In this document: piece after piece, positions 8,104 through 14,435 of the stretch
Position numbering within the stretch: the first letter of the stretch is position 1
How the letters are laid out: each line of letters begins with the position of its first letter
NCBI GenBank assembly: GCA_019421525.1
Contig: JAHZFC010000003.1
Span: forward strand, 13,794 to 34,916
DNA: 21,123 nucleotides
Origin: Clostridiales bacterium
Lineage (GTDB): Bacteria > Bacillota > Clostridia > Oscillospirales > Oscillospiraceae
Direction of reading: 5' to 3'
Position numbers and translations under genes: made by a program
The notes under the pieces: generated by a model
Seen by the model: only the letters and a program-made list of their open reading frames with translations
Databases searched by the model: none
What the model was told of the DNA's origin: nothing

Positions 8104-8322
8104 TTACTCCTCGGTCTGAGCCACCACGTTGGCAGCCCGCACGCCCTTGGCGCCCCGGGGATCGGGCTCGGTGTCGAAGGTCACCTTCTGGCCCTCGATG
8201 AGCTTCTTGTAGCCGTCGGCCACGATGGCGGAGAAGTGGACGAACACGTCCTCGCTGCCGTCGTCGGGGGTGATGAAGCCGTAGCCCTTCTCAGCATTGA
8301 ACCATTTCACAGTACCGGTCAT
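8104..8322 (-). CDS. csp: Cold shock protein (CspA family)
   Basis: This 72-aa protein is a single cold-shock domain, the usual length. RNP1 KGYGFI (residues 12-17) and RNP2 VFVHF (26-30) are intact, and the opening MTGTVKWFNAEKGYGF is the family signature. It binds single-stranded RNA and DNA and acts as an RNA chaperone that melts secondary structure. AGGAGG at 8331-8336 with an 8-nt spacer fixes the start. The gene has a near-consensus promoter and a leader of about 110 nt with two hairpins, the kind of long leader through which csp genes are often controlled. Confidence 0.97.
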   Translation of the reverse strand: MTGTVKWFNAEKGYGFITPDDGSEDVFVHFSAIVADGYKKLIEGQKVTFDTEPDPRGAKGVRAANVVAQTEE

Positions 8323-8375
8323 TTTGATTTCCTCCTAAAAGAAAGTGGATCGAAGTTTTGAAGCGTAAAAAGAAA

Positions 8376-8407
8376 GTCCGCGCCTTTCATGTACGAAAGG
8401 GGCGGAC
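8376..8407 (-). promoter_or_regulatory. Terminator-like hairpin in the csp leader
   Basis: In the minus-strand leader, GTCCGC-c-CCTTTC pairs with GAAAGG-c-GCGGAC (one C/C mismatch) around a 6-nt loop and is followed by TTTCTTTTT. The shape is that of an intrinsic terminator, but it sits between the csp promoter and its ribosome site, so it could be an attenuator or an RNA thermometer element. Confidence 0.6.
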
Positions 8408-8417
8408 CAAAGCAGTT

Positions 8418-8438
8418 CATACATCAAAACAACGTATG
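8418..8438 (-). other. Small hairpin near the csp transcript 5' end
   Basis: CATAC (8418-8422) and GTATG (8434-8438) form a 5-bp inverted repeat with an 11-nt loop, placed just after the expected transcription start. It is short and may be chance. Confidence 0.3.
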
Positions 8439-8439
8439 G

Positions 8440-8468
8440 ATTGTAGCATTCTTTTCTCCCGCTGTCAA
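8440..8468 (-). promoter_or_regulatory. Strong sigma-A promoter of csp
   Basis: On the minus strand the -35 is a perfect TTGACA (8468-8463) and the -10 is TACAAT (8445-8440), with a 17-nt spacer. It is one of the best promoter matches in the window. Confidence 0.85.
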
Positions 8469-8504
8469 GAGGTTCCGTCACAGTTACCCGAGGAAGATAG
8501 TCGG

Positions 8505-9266
8505 TCAGTCAATGCCTTCCTCCGGCCCCCGTACCAAATCCACCAGCTTCTTCACATACAGGTCCGCATGATCCAGGCTGAACTCCCCGTGGAAATACCT
8601 GGGCAGAATGTCCAGGGCCGCATTGGGAATGGTCTGCTCCAGGTCCCGGGCGGACTGCTTTATGCCCTGCTGCTCTCTTTCACCCGCTACCACAAGAACC
8701 TTCGCCTGACATTGGGACAGGCTCTCCTTCCGCCGGTATCGGGAGTTTGCTGTCAAAAAGGCGATCATGTCCTCCTTTCGGATAGCTGCGCTGTCCGCGA
8801 AGTAGTCCTCAAAATAGGAGGCGTTGATATGCAGGCTGGCGCTTTGCAGCTTTGCAAACCAGCGCATCTTCACCAGGGGATAGCACAGGGAAAAGGCCGG
8901 CCGGAGCAGTGCGGCGGTAATCGGCCTGGGCCGGACCAAAGCGCTTTCGATCAATGCGTATTTGCAGATATCCTTCCGCTGGGAAAGCATTTCCACCAGC
9001 ACCTGCCCGCCCAGAGACAGCCCGCCGATCAGCAGCACCTGTCCGCCGAACTGCTCGTCGATCTCTTCGATTAGGGCGCTGGCGTTTTCCTCAATGGTGG
9101 AAAAACTGCGGTCGCTCCCCGTATGTCCGTCCAGAATGGGAAGCACCACATGGTAGTACGCTTTCAGCCGCTCCGCTTCTTCCCGGTAGTTCCACGGCCC
9201 CAGGCCCCCTCCGTGTAGCAGGACAACGACCTGTGAGTGCTCCGTTCCATACTCTCTGGCCCTCAT
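8505..9266 (-). CDS. Alpha/beta hydrolase
   Basis: This 253-aa protein has the alpha/beta-hydrolase pattern: an oxyanion-hole HGGG loop (residues 18-21), the nucleophile elbow GLSLGG with Ser84, and a late His (probably His226 in FHGEFS). The acid residue is less clear; a Glu or Asp after the VVAGERE strand is likely. No signal peptide or membrane segment is seen, so it should be cytoplasmic. The start at 9266 has AGAGGAGG ahead of it. It lies 78 nt downstream of the TatD gene in the same direction and is probably transcribed with it. Its base composition is clearly less GC-rich than its neighbours, a hint of different ancestry. Substrate unknown (an ester, thioester or lactone are options). 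Confidence 0.85.
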   Translation of the reverse strand: MRAREYGTEHSQVVVLLHGGGLGPWNYREEAERLKAYYHVVLPILDGHTGSDRSFSTIEENASALIEEIDEQFGGQVLLIGGLSLGGQVLVEMLSQRKDICKYALIESALVRPRPITAALLRPAFSLCYPLVKMRWFAKLQSASLHINASYFEDYFADSAAIRKEDMIAFLTANSRYRRKESLSQCQAKVLVVAGEREQQGIKQSARDLEQTIPNAALDILPRYFHGEFSLDHADLYVKKLVDLVRGPEEGID

Positions 9267-9344
9267 CTTCTGATCCTCCTCTCTGTCGTCTTTCCCACGT
9301 CCGATTTTGAACGTCCTGTTCCCGGCGCCTCGGTGGAATCATTC

Positions 9345-10130
9345 CTATGCGGTGCCGCTTCCCCCCTCTCGAATGGAGAAAAAGCGCTTCCCGTTCTCCA
9401 GGGTGATGCGGGCGCACTCCTCCAGGGAGACGCCCTTGATCTCCGCCAGGCGGGCGCAGGTGTGGACCACCAGGCTGGAGTCGCACCGCTTCCCCCGGTG
9501 GGGCACCGGGGCCATATAGGGGCTGTCCGTCTCGATCATGATCCTCTCCAGGGGGACGGCCTGGGCCGCCTCAATGGCCTTGCGGGCGTTTTGATAGGTG
9601 AGCACCCCGGTGAAGGAGATCATCCACCCCAGTTCCACCAGCTCCCTGGCCATCTCCGCGCTGCCGGAAAAGCAGTGGAACACCCCGGTGACCTGGGGAT
9701 AGTCCCGCACGATGGCCATGCAGTCCCCGTGGGCGTCCCGGTCGTGGACGATGACGGGCAGGTGGAGAGACTGGGCCAGCTCCAGCTGGCGGCGAAACAC
9801 ATCCTGCTGGAGGGCCCGGGGCGGGTTCTCCTTCCAGTAGTAGTCCAGGCCGATCTCCCCGATGGCCCGCACCTTGGGGTGGGCGGCCAGCTGCCGCAGC
9901 TCCAGCAGGCAGCCGTCCTCCCAGTCGGCGCAGTCCTCCGGGTGGACCCCCACGGCGGCGTACACGAAGGGATACCGGCTGGCGATCTCCACCGCCTTCC
10001 GGCTGGAGGGCAGGTCGCACCCCGGGTCTACCACCAGGGACACCCCCTGGGCGGGCAGACCGGAGAGCACCTGGTCCCGGTCGGAGTCGAACTGTCTGGA
10101 ATCATAGTGGGCATGGGTATCGAACAGCAT
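9345..10130 (-). CDS. tatD: TatD family metal-dependent nuclease
   Basis: This 261-aa protein is a TIM-barrel metallohydrolase of the TatD/YcfH family, close to the usual 255-265 aa. Metal and catalytic residues are all visible: His6 and His8 in DTHAHYD, Glu92 in GEIGLDYYW, His129 in VIVHDRD, His152 in GVFHCFSG and Asp202 in ETDSPYMAP. Family members are 3'-5' DNA/RNA exonucleases linked to repair and nucleic-acid turnover. The start at 10130 is set by an AGGAGGAG ribosome site; a longer in-frame extension upstream is not plausible because it reads back into the end of the ligase gene. It follows the acyl-CoA ligase by 82 nt with a strong hairpin in between. Confidence 0.94.
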   Translation of the reverse strand: MLFDTHAHYDSRQFDSDRDQVLSGLPAQGVSLVVDPGCDLPSSRKAVEIASRYPFVYAAVGVHPEDCADWEDGCLLELRQLAAHPKVRAIGEIGLDYYWKENPPRALQQDVFRRQLELAQSLHLPVIVHDRDAHGDCMAIVRDYPQVTGVFHCFSGSAEMARELVELGWMISFTGVLTYQNARKAIEAAQAVPLERIMIETDSPYMAPVPHRGKRCDSSLVVHTCARLAEIKGVSLEECARITLENGKRFFSIREGGSGTA

Positions 10131-10153
10131 CGTTTTCTCTCCTCCTGTGGGAA

Positions 10154-10176
10154 GCGGCCGCCCGGTGGGCGGCCGC
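10154..10176 (-). other. GC hairpin between acyl-CoA ligase and tatD
   Basis: A perfect 10-bp stem (GCGGCCGCCC with GGGCGGCCGC, loop GGT) lies 37 nt after the ligase stop codon and ahead of the tatD ribosome site. No T-run follows on the minus strand, so it may be a processing or stability element rather than a full terminator. Confidence 0.55.
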
Positions 10177-10212
10177 GATAGCTGTGTGGTCAGGTCCTTT
10201 TCTCCGGCAAGC

Positions 10213-11952
10213 TCATTTCGCCGCGCCCGCGGCGGCCAGCTTGCCCAGCTCCTCTTCCTCCAGCTCCCGGTAGGCCACCTTGCCCACCAGGGTCTTGGGC
10301 AGCTCTGCGCGGAACTCGATGTCATAGGGCAGGGCGTATTTGGCGATGTGCTTCCGGGCGTAGGCCATGAGCTCGTCCTTGGTCTCCTGGCTGGCCACCA
10401 CCCCGGGCTTGAGCATGATGAACGCCTTCACCTTCTGCATCTTCAGAGCGTCCGGCACGCCGATGACGCAGCTCATCTGCACCAGCTCGTGGGCGTCGAA
10501 GATGTTCTCCAGCTGGGAGGGGTAGACGTTGTACCCGCTGGTGACGATCATGCGCTTGATGCGCTGCTTGAAGTAGATGAAGCCGTCCTCGTCCATGTAC
10601 CCCAGGTCGCCGGTATGGACCCAGGTCAGGCCGTCCTCATGGGTCTGGAGGGTCTGGGCCGTCTCCTCCGGGTGGTTGAGATAGCCCACCATCACCGTGG
10701 GGCCGGACAGACAAATCTCCCCCTCCTCGCCGTAGGGCAGCTCCTTCTGGGTGCCGGGCTTGACGATCTTATAATAAGTATCCGGGAAGGGGATGCCGAT
10801 GGACCCCTCCTTGGACATCTGATAGGGGGTCAGGCAGGAGGCGGTAACACATTCCGTGAGGCCATAGCCCTCACGGACCTGGACCACCGCGCGGTGGTCC
10901 AGAAGGAACTTGTCAAAGCGCTTTTTGAGCTCCACCGACAGGGAGTCGCCCCCGGAGAACACCCCTTTGAGGCAGCTCAGGTCGGCGTTTTTCATGGAGG
11001 GCAGCCGCAGCAGGGCCTCGTACAGGGTGGGCACCCCGGCGATGAAGTTGCACCGGTACTTGAGCAGCAGCTTTGCGTAGCTGTCCGCGGTGAACCGGGG
11101 CACCAGGATGCAGCAGCCGGCATACATGAGCATGGTGTGGATGGAGATGCCCAGGCCGAAGCCGTGGAACACCGGCATCACCGCCAGCATCTTGTCCCCG
11201 GGTCGGAACATGGGGTTGGTGGCCAGCACCTGGGTGCCCAGGGCGTTGAAGTTCAGGTTGGTCAGCAAAATGCCCTTGGTGATGCCTGTGGTGCCGCCGG
11301 AGTAGAGGATGACCGCCACGTCCTCCGCCTTTTTCTCCGCCTTGTACCTCCAGTGGTAGGTGCGGCCCCGGCGCATGAATTCGTTCCACCGCAGGACAGG
11401 GGCATCCTTGGGGATCTTCTCCATCTTCCGCCCCTCGGTGAGCATGTAGCCGGCCTTGATCGGCTGGGACAGGGCGTCCTTGATGGAGGCCAAAATGATA
11501 TTGTCCAGGTCCACGTTCTGGCGGATGGCCTCGAACTTATGGTAAAACTGGTCCAGCGTGATGGCGAACAGGGAGCCTGACTCCTTGAGGTAGAACTCGA
11601 TCTCCTTCTCGCTGGACAGGGGATGGATCATGTTGGCGATGGCCCCCACCAGGTTGATGGCATAGAAGGCCGTCACTGCCTGGGGGCAGTTGGGCAGGGC
11701 CACGGTGACCCGGTCCCCGGCGCGCACACCGATGGCCTTCAGCGCCCGGGCGCAGAGGTCGATCTCCTGCACCATGGTCCGGTAGGAGGTCTTGCGCCCC
11801 ATGAACACATAGGCGGGATAGTCCGGGTATTTCTGGGCGCACCGCTCCACCGCTTCGTACAGGGTGCAGTCGGGGTAGTCCAGTTGGGCGGGCACATCTC
11901 CCCGGAAGGCCAGCCAGGGGGTCTTTACCTGAAAACTCTTCTTAGCATTCAT
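10213..11952 (-). CDS. AMP-forming long-chain acyl-CoA ligase-like protein
   Basis: This 579-aa enzyme of the ANL superfamily activates a carboxylic acid with ATP and joins it to CoA or another acceptor thiol. Visible motifs are the P-loop YSGGTTGITKG (residues 217-227), GYGLTE, the hinge-region HTGDLGYMDEDGF followed by KRMIVTSGYNVYP, and a late Lys (near 558, in LPKTLVGKV) at the position that drives adenylation. The length and these motifs fit the FadD/long-chain group. Its start overlaps the end of the upstream E2-like gene by 11 nt, with GGAGGAG inside that gene, so the two are translationally coupled. The partner suggests that the acyl thioester is handed to an acyltransferase rather than simply entering beta-oxidation; no beta-oxidation genes are present. 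Confidence 0.9.
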   Translation of the reverse strand: MNAKKSFQVKTPWLAFRGDVPAQLDYPDCTLYEAVERCAQKYPDYPAYVFMGRKTSYRTMVQEIDLCARALKAIGVRAGDRVTVALPNCPQAVTAFYAINLVGAIANMIHPLSSEKEIEFYLKESGSLFAITLDQFYHKFEAIRQNVDLDNIILASIKDALSQPIKAGYMLTEGRKMEKIPKDAPVLRWNEFMRRGRTYHWRYKAEKKAEDVAVILYSGGTTGITKGILLTNLNFNALGTQVLATNPMFRPGDKMLAVMPVFHGFGLGISIHTMLMYAGCCILVPRFTADSYAKLLLKYRCNFIAGVPTLYEALLRLPSMKNADLSCLKGVFSGGDSLSVELKKRFDKFLLDHRAVVQVREGYGLTECVTASCLTPYQMSKEGSIGIPFPDTYYKIVKPGTQKELPYGEEGEICLSGPTVMVGYLNHPEETAQTLQTHEDGLTWVHTGDLGYMDEDGFIYFKQRIKRMIVTSGYNVYPSQLENIFDAHELVQMSCVIGVPDALKMQKVKAFIMLKPGVVASQETKDELMAYARKHIAKYALPYDIEFRAELPKTLVGKVAYRELEEEELGKLAAAGAAK

Positions 11953-12820
11953 AGTCGATCTCCTCCTTCAATGGCCGGTCCAGCAGCTGCGGTTCATTCA
12001 GCAGGTACTGTACGATCTTCCAGGAGCGGCCGAAGTAGAACCCGTCGGCGATGCGCTCGTCCAGGGTGACGCCCACATCCACGATGTCCCGCACCGCGCG
12101 GGAGCCGTCGGGCTGGAACACCTCTTCCTTGTGGATGGTGCCGATGGTCACCATGATGGAGTTGTTGCCGTAGTTGTTGAGATGGTGGTACACCGCCGGG
12201 CACCGGATGGAGCCAAGGTTGCTCAGGGCCACGGTGGAGTAGTTGATGTCCTCGTCCGTCAGGGCCTTTGGCATCTTCCCGAAAAAGTCCAGGGTGCGGA
12301 AGCCCCACATGGCCAGCATCATGATGGGCCGGGGCAGCTTTTTCAGCAGATCCAGGGTGTCGTCCAGCCCAAAGCTGTCCTGTCCCCGGACCGTATGTAC
12401 CTTGCCCACCACCTTTTTCGTCACCTCGGTGAGGGTCCAGTCCTCCAGCGCCTCGGTGACCATCAGGGACTCCTCGCTGTGGTCCTCGAAGCGCTTCTTC
12501 ACCACGAAGCCCAGGGTGATCTTATCCCGCTGGTACACCCGCCGTCCGGAGATGTAGCGGTTGAGCAGGGGGCGGAGGTAGACCGTCTTGGCGATGGCCA
12601 TGATAAAGCAGTGGAACAGAGTGGCCCGGTATTCCTCCTCCCCCTCATTCTTCTGTTCGATATAGGCAAGGGCCTCGGTGACGTCCATCTTGGCGGCCAG
12701 GTAGACCTCCGCGTCGGTGCGCTTGGGCATCAGGTGGGGCATGACGGCGTGCATGCCGTCCACCTCCCGGACCCAGCGGGCGTCCCGGCGGTCTCCCCAC
12801 CGTTTTTTGTAGTCGCTCAT
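11942..12820 (-). CDS. Stand-alone E2-like (CAT-fold) acyltransferase domain protein
   Basis: This 292-aa protein resembles the catalytic domain of 2-oxoacid dehydrogenase E2 acyltransferases, for example in STVALSNLGSI and the following block ending VTIGTIHKEE. It has no lipoyl domain and no E1/E3-binding domain, and no dehydrogenase genes are nearby. The usual C-terminal DHRxxDG motif reads DERIADG (254-260): Glu255 stands where the catalytic His belongs. The start at 12820 (MSDYKKRW) is chosen over a TTG at 12841 because GAGAGGAT lies between them. It has its own regulated-looking promoter and overlaps the ligase gene by 11 nt. It may be a CAT-fold acyltransferase using another base, or a non-catalytic partner of the ligase. 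Confidence 0.82.
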   Translation of the reverse strand: MSDYKKRWGDRRDARWVREVDGMHAVMPHLMPKRTDAEVYLAAKMDVTEALAYIEQKNEGEEEYRATLFHCFIMAIAKTVYLRPLLNRYISGRRVYQRDKITLGFVVKKRFEDHSEESLMVTEALEDWTLTEVTKKVVGKVHTVRGQDSFGLDDTLDLLKKLPRPIMMLAMWGFRTLDFFGKMPKALTDEDINYSTVALSNLGSIRCPAVYHHLNNYGNNSIMVTIGTIHKEEVFQPDGSRAVRDIVDVGVTLDERIADGFYFGRSWKIVQYLLNEPQLLDRPLKEEIDYEC

Positions 12821-12841
12821 AGTATCCCGATCCTCTCTCAA

Positions 12842-12853
12842 AGCGATATCGCT
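12842..12853. promoter_or_regulatory. 12-bp palindrome in the leader of the E2-like gene
   Basis: AGCGATATCGCT is a perfect palindrome just downstream of the expected transcription start and 21 nt before the start codon. It could be an operator half of the control region that also holds the inverted repeat at 12859-12882. Confidence 0.45.
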
Positions 12854-12858
12854 CTAGT

Positions 12859-12882
12859 TTGACATTATATCATATCTGTCAA
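12859..12882 (-). promoter_or_regulatory. Promoter with overlapping inverted repeat, E2-like/ligase operon
   Basis: On the minus strand an extended -10 TGATATAAT (TATAAT at 12869-12864) is enclosed by a perfect inverted repeat TTGACA-N12-TGTCAA. No good -35 is found at 16-18 nt, so the extended -10 probably carries recognition. A repressor on the repeat would block the promoter directly. Confidence 0.6.
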
Positions 12883-12908
12883 GAGAGAAAAGCCGGGAGA
12901 TCGCGCGT

Positions 12909-12943
12909 AAAAAGGCCGGGCTTTTGTCAGACAAAGCCCGGCC
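12909..12943 (-). terminator. Terminator of the SDR gene
   Basis: An 11-bp stem (GGCCGGGCTTT with AAAGCCCGGCC) is followed on the minus strand by TTTTTA. It separates the SDR gene from the promoter of the next operon. Confidence 0.85.
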
Positions 12944-12965
12944 CTCTCCGTTTTTGCGATGCTCT

Positions 12966-13727
12966 TTAGATGGTCATGCCGTTGTCCACGGTGAGCACCT
13001 GGCCGTTGACCCCCTTGGCCTCGTCGCTGGCGAAGAACAGGATGGCGTGGGCCTGGTCATCTGCCGACACCTCGGGCACATTGCCGTCCATGTGGTTGCC
13101 GCACAGGGCGGCGAACTCCTGGTCAAAGGTGGCCAGCTGCTCCGGGGTGTTCAGGGCGGTGGGGGTGGGGCCGGGGCACACCACGTTCACCCGGATGCCC
13201 TTGCCCGCAAACTGGATGGCCACGTTCTTGCTCATGCCGATCACCGCCGTCTTGGCAGCGGTGTAGGCCACGCCGGAGTTGTACCGGGTGGCGCCGATGG
13301 AGGCGATGTTGACGATGGAGCCGTACCCGGCAGGCTCCATGTACTTGAGCGCCGCCTTCATCATGTAGTACACCGAGTTCTGGTCCACGTCGATGACCGT
13401 GTGCCACCAGTCGCTGTCGCAGCGGGTGATGGGCCGGTGCTTGTCCGCCATGCCCGCGTTGTTCACCAGCACGTCCACCCGGCCAAAGGCGCGCACCGTC
13501 TCCTCCACCACCCGGACGCAGTCCTCCTCCCGGCTGACGTCAGCGGCGATGGACAGCACCTGGGTGCCCTTGGCCCGGAGCTCTCCGGCCACCTGGTCCA
13601 GCTTTTCCTTCCGGCGGGCGCACAGCACCAGGATGGCCCCCTCTTCGGCAAAGAGCTGGGCGGTGCGCAGGCCGATGCCCGAGTTGGCCCCGGTGATGAT
13701 GGCCACTTTATCCTGTAATCGATCCAT
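12966..13727 (-). CDS. Short-chain dehydrogenase/reductase (SDR)
   Basis: This 253-aa classical SDR has the cofactor motif TGANSGIG (residues 12-19), NNAG (89-92) and the full catalytic set Asn117, Ser143, Tyr155 and Lys159 (YTAAK). The C-terminal GQVLTVDNGMTI is the usual end of FabG-like members. Such enzymes oxidise or reduce alcohols and ketones with NAD(P)H; in gut anaerobes the class includes sugar-alcohol, 3-oxoacyl and hydroxysteroid dehydrogenases, and the substrate cannot be set here. Arg residues after strand 2 (CARRKEK) may favour NADPH. The ATG at 13727 follows GAGGGAAC. The gene forms its own unit, with a promoter divergent from the sigma-factor gene and a clear terminator. Confidence 0.92.
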   Translation of the reverse strand: MDRLQDKVAIITGANSGIGLRTAQLFAEEGAILVLCARRKEKLDQVAGELRAKGTQVLSIAADVSREEDCVRVVEETVRAFGRVDVLVNNAGMADKHRPITRCDSDWWHTVIDVDQNSVYYMMKAALKYMEPAGYGSIVNIASIGATRYNSGVAYTAAKTAVIGMSKNVAIQFAGKGIRVNVVCPGPTPTALNTPEQLATFDQEFAALCGNHMDGNVPEVSADDQAHAILFFASDEAKGVNGQVLTVDNGMTI

Positions 13728-13787
13728 AGCAGTTCCCTCATTTCTGGTCGGCTCCCATGGGGGGAGCGGTTTCATCCAACAGACATT

Positions 13788-13816
13788 ATTATACCGTTTT
13801 CCCGCCCCGATGCAAA
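13788..13816 (-). promoter_or_regulatory. Promoter of the SDR gene
   Basis: On the minus strand TTTGCA (13816-13811) and TATAAT (13793-13788) are spaced by 17 nt. A small hairpin (GCTCCC/GGGAGC, 13751-13767) lies in the leader. Confidence 0.7.
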
Positions 13817-13844
13817 CCTTTTTCTCCCTCGAGACGCACCCGGC

Positions 13845-13873
13845 TTGAAAAATTTTCGCCTCCGTGTGATAAT
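13845..13873 (+). promoter_or_regulatory. Promoter of the ECF sigma-factor gene
   Basis: TTGAAA (13845-13850) and GATAAT (13868-13873) are 17 nt apart, divergent from the SDR promoter. The elements look like sigma-A type, so no ECF self-recognition site is evident. Confidence 0.6.
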
Positions 13874-13898
13874 CGAGCCATCTCATGCGTCTTATGGG

Positions 13899-13912
13899 TG
13901 AAGGGCCCTTCA
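13899..13912. promoter_or_regulatory. 14-bp palindrome in the sigma-factor leader
   Basis: TGAAGGGCCCTTCA is a perfect palindrome between the -10 element and the ribosome site (GGGAGGTGA, 13919-13927). It could be an operator or a small structure in the leader. Confidence 0.45.
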
Positions 13913-13931
13913 AATACAGGGAGGTGACGGG

Positions 13932-14435
13932 ATGGAGCGGGATGAACTGGCCGAGCTGTTTGAGCAGTATGGGACCGACGTGTTCCGGCTGGCCTTCAGC
14001 TATCTGGGAAGCCGCCCGGACGCGGAGGACATCTGCCAGAGCGTGTTCCTCAAGCTGGCCGAGGGCAGGCAGGGACCCCGGCCGGGCAAGGAGAAGAGCT
14101 GGCTGCTGACCTGCACGGCCAACGCCTGCAAGAGCCACCTGCGGTCCTTCTGGTACCGCAGCGTGGGGGAGCTGGACGAGGCCGCCCTGTTCCGGGACGG
14201 GGAGGACCGGGCGGTGTACGCCGCGGTGAAGGCCCTGCCCCCCAAATACCGGGCGGTGGTCCACCTCTATTACTATGAAGGCTATGACCAGGGGGAGATC
14301 GGCGAGATCCTGCACATCTCCCGCACGGCGGTCCAGACCCGGATGAGCCGGGCCCGGGCCATGCTGAAAAAGGAGCTGAACGGTGATGATGGAACAGAGA
14401 TACCGGCATATGATGGAGCAGGTAAACATGGATGA
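13932..14435 (+). CDS. ECF-type RNA polymerase sigma factor
   Basis: This 167-aa protein has the two domains of a group 4 (ECF) sigma factor. Region 2 covers about residues 8-45 (DVFRLAFSYLGSRPDAEDICQ), binding the -10 element; region 4 covers about 100-148, with the helix-turn-helix GEIGEILHISRTAVQTRMSRAR binding the -35. No region 1.1 or 3 is present. The start at 13932 follows GGGAGGTGA. The stop lies 50 nt inside the next gene, a probable membrane anti-sigma factor, so the pair should sense something outside the cell and release sigma on signal. The regulon and signal are unknown. Confidence 0.93.
   Translation: MERDELAELFEQYGTDVFRLAFSYLGSRPDAEDICQSVFLKLAEGRQGPRPGKEKSWLLTCTANACKSHLRSFWYRSVGELDEAALFRDGEDRAVYAAVKALPPKYRAVVHLYYYEGYDQGEIGEILHISRTAVQTRMSRARAMLKKELNGDDGTEIPAYDGAGKHG

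Noticed and set aside
9237..10181. A 314-aa plus-strand frame opposite tatD.
   Set aside because: Antisense shadow; tatD on the minus strand has all catalytic motifs.
10147..11580. A 477-aa plus-strand frame opposite the acyl-CoA ligase.
   Set aside because: Gly/His/Val/Leu-rich shadow without recognisable domain; the ligase motifs are on the minus strand.
12859..12882. TTGACA and TATAAT of the E2-like operon read as a -35/-10 pair.
   Set aside because: They are only 7 nt apart; the TTGACA is better read as one arm of an inverted repeat around an extended -10.
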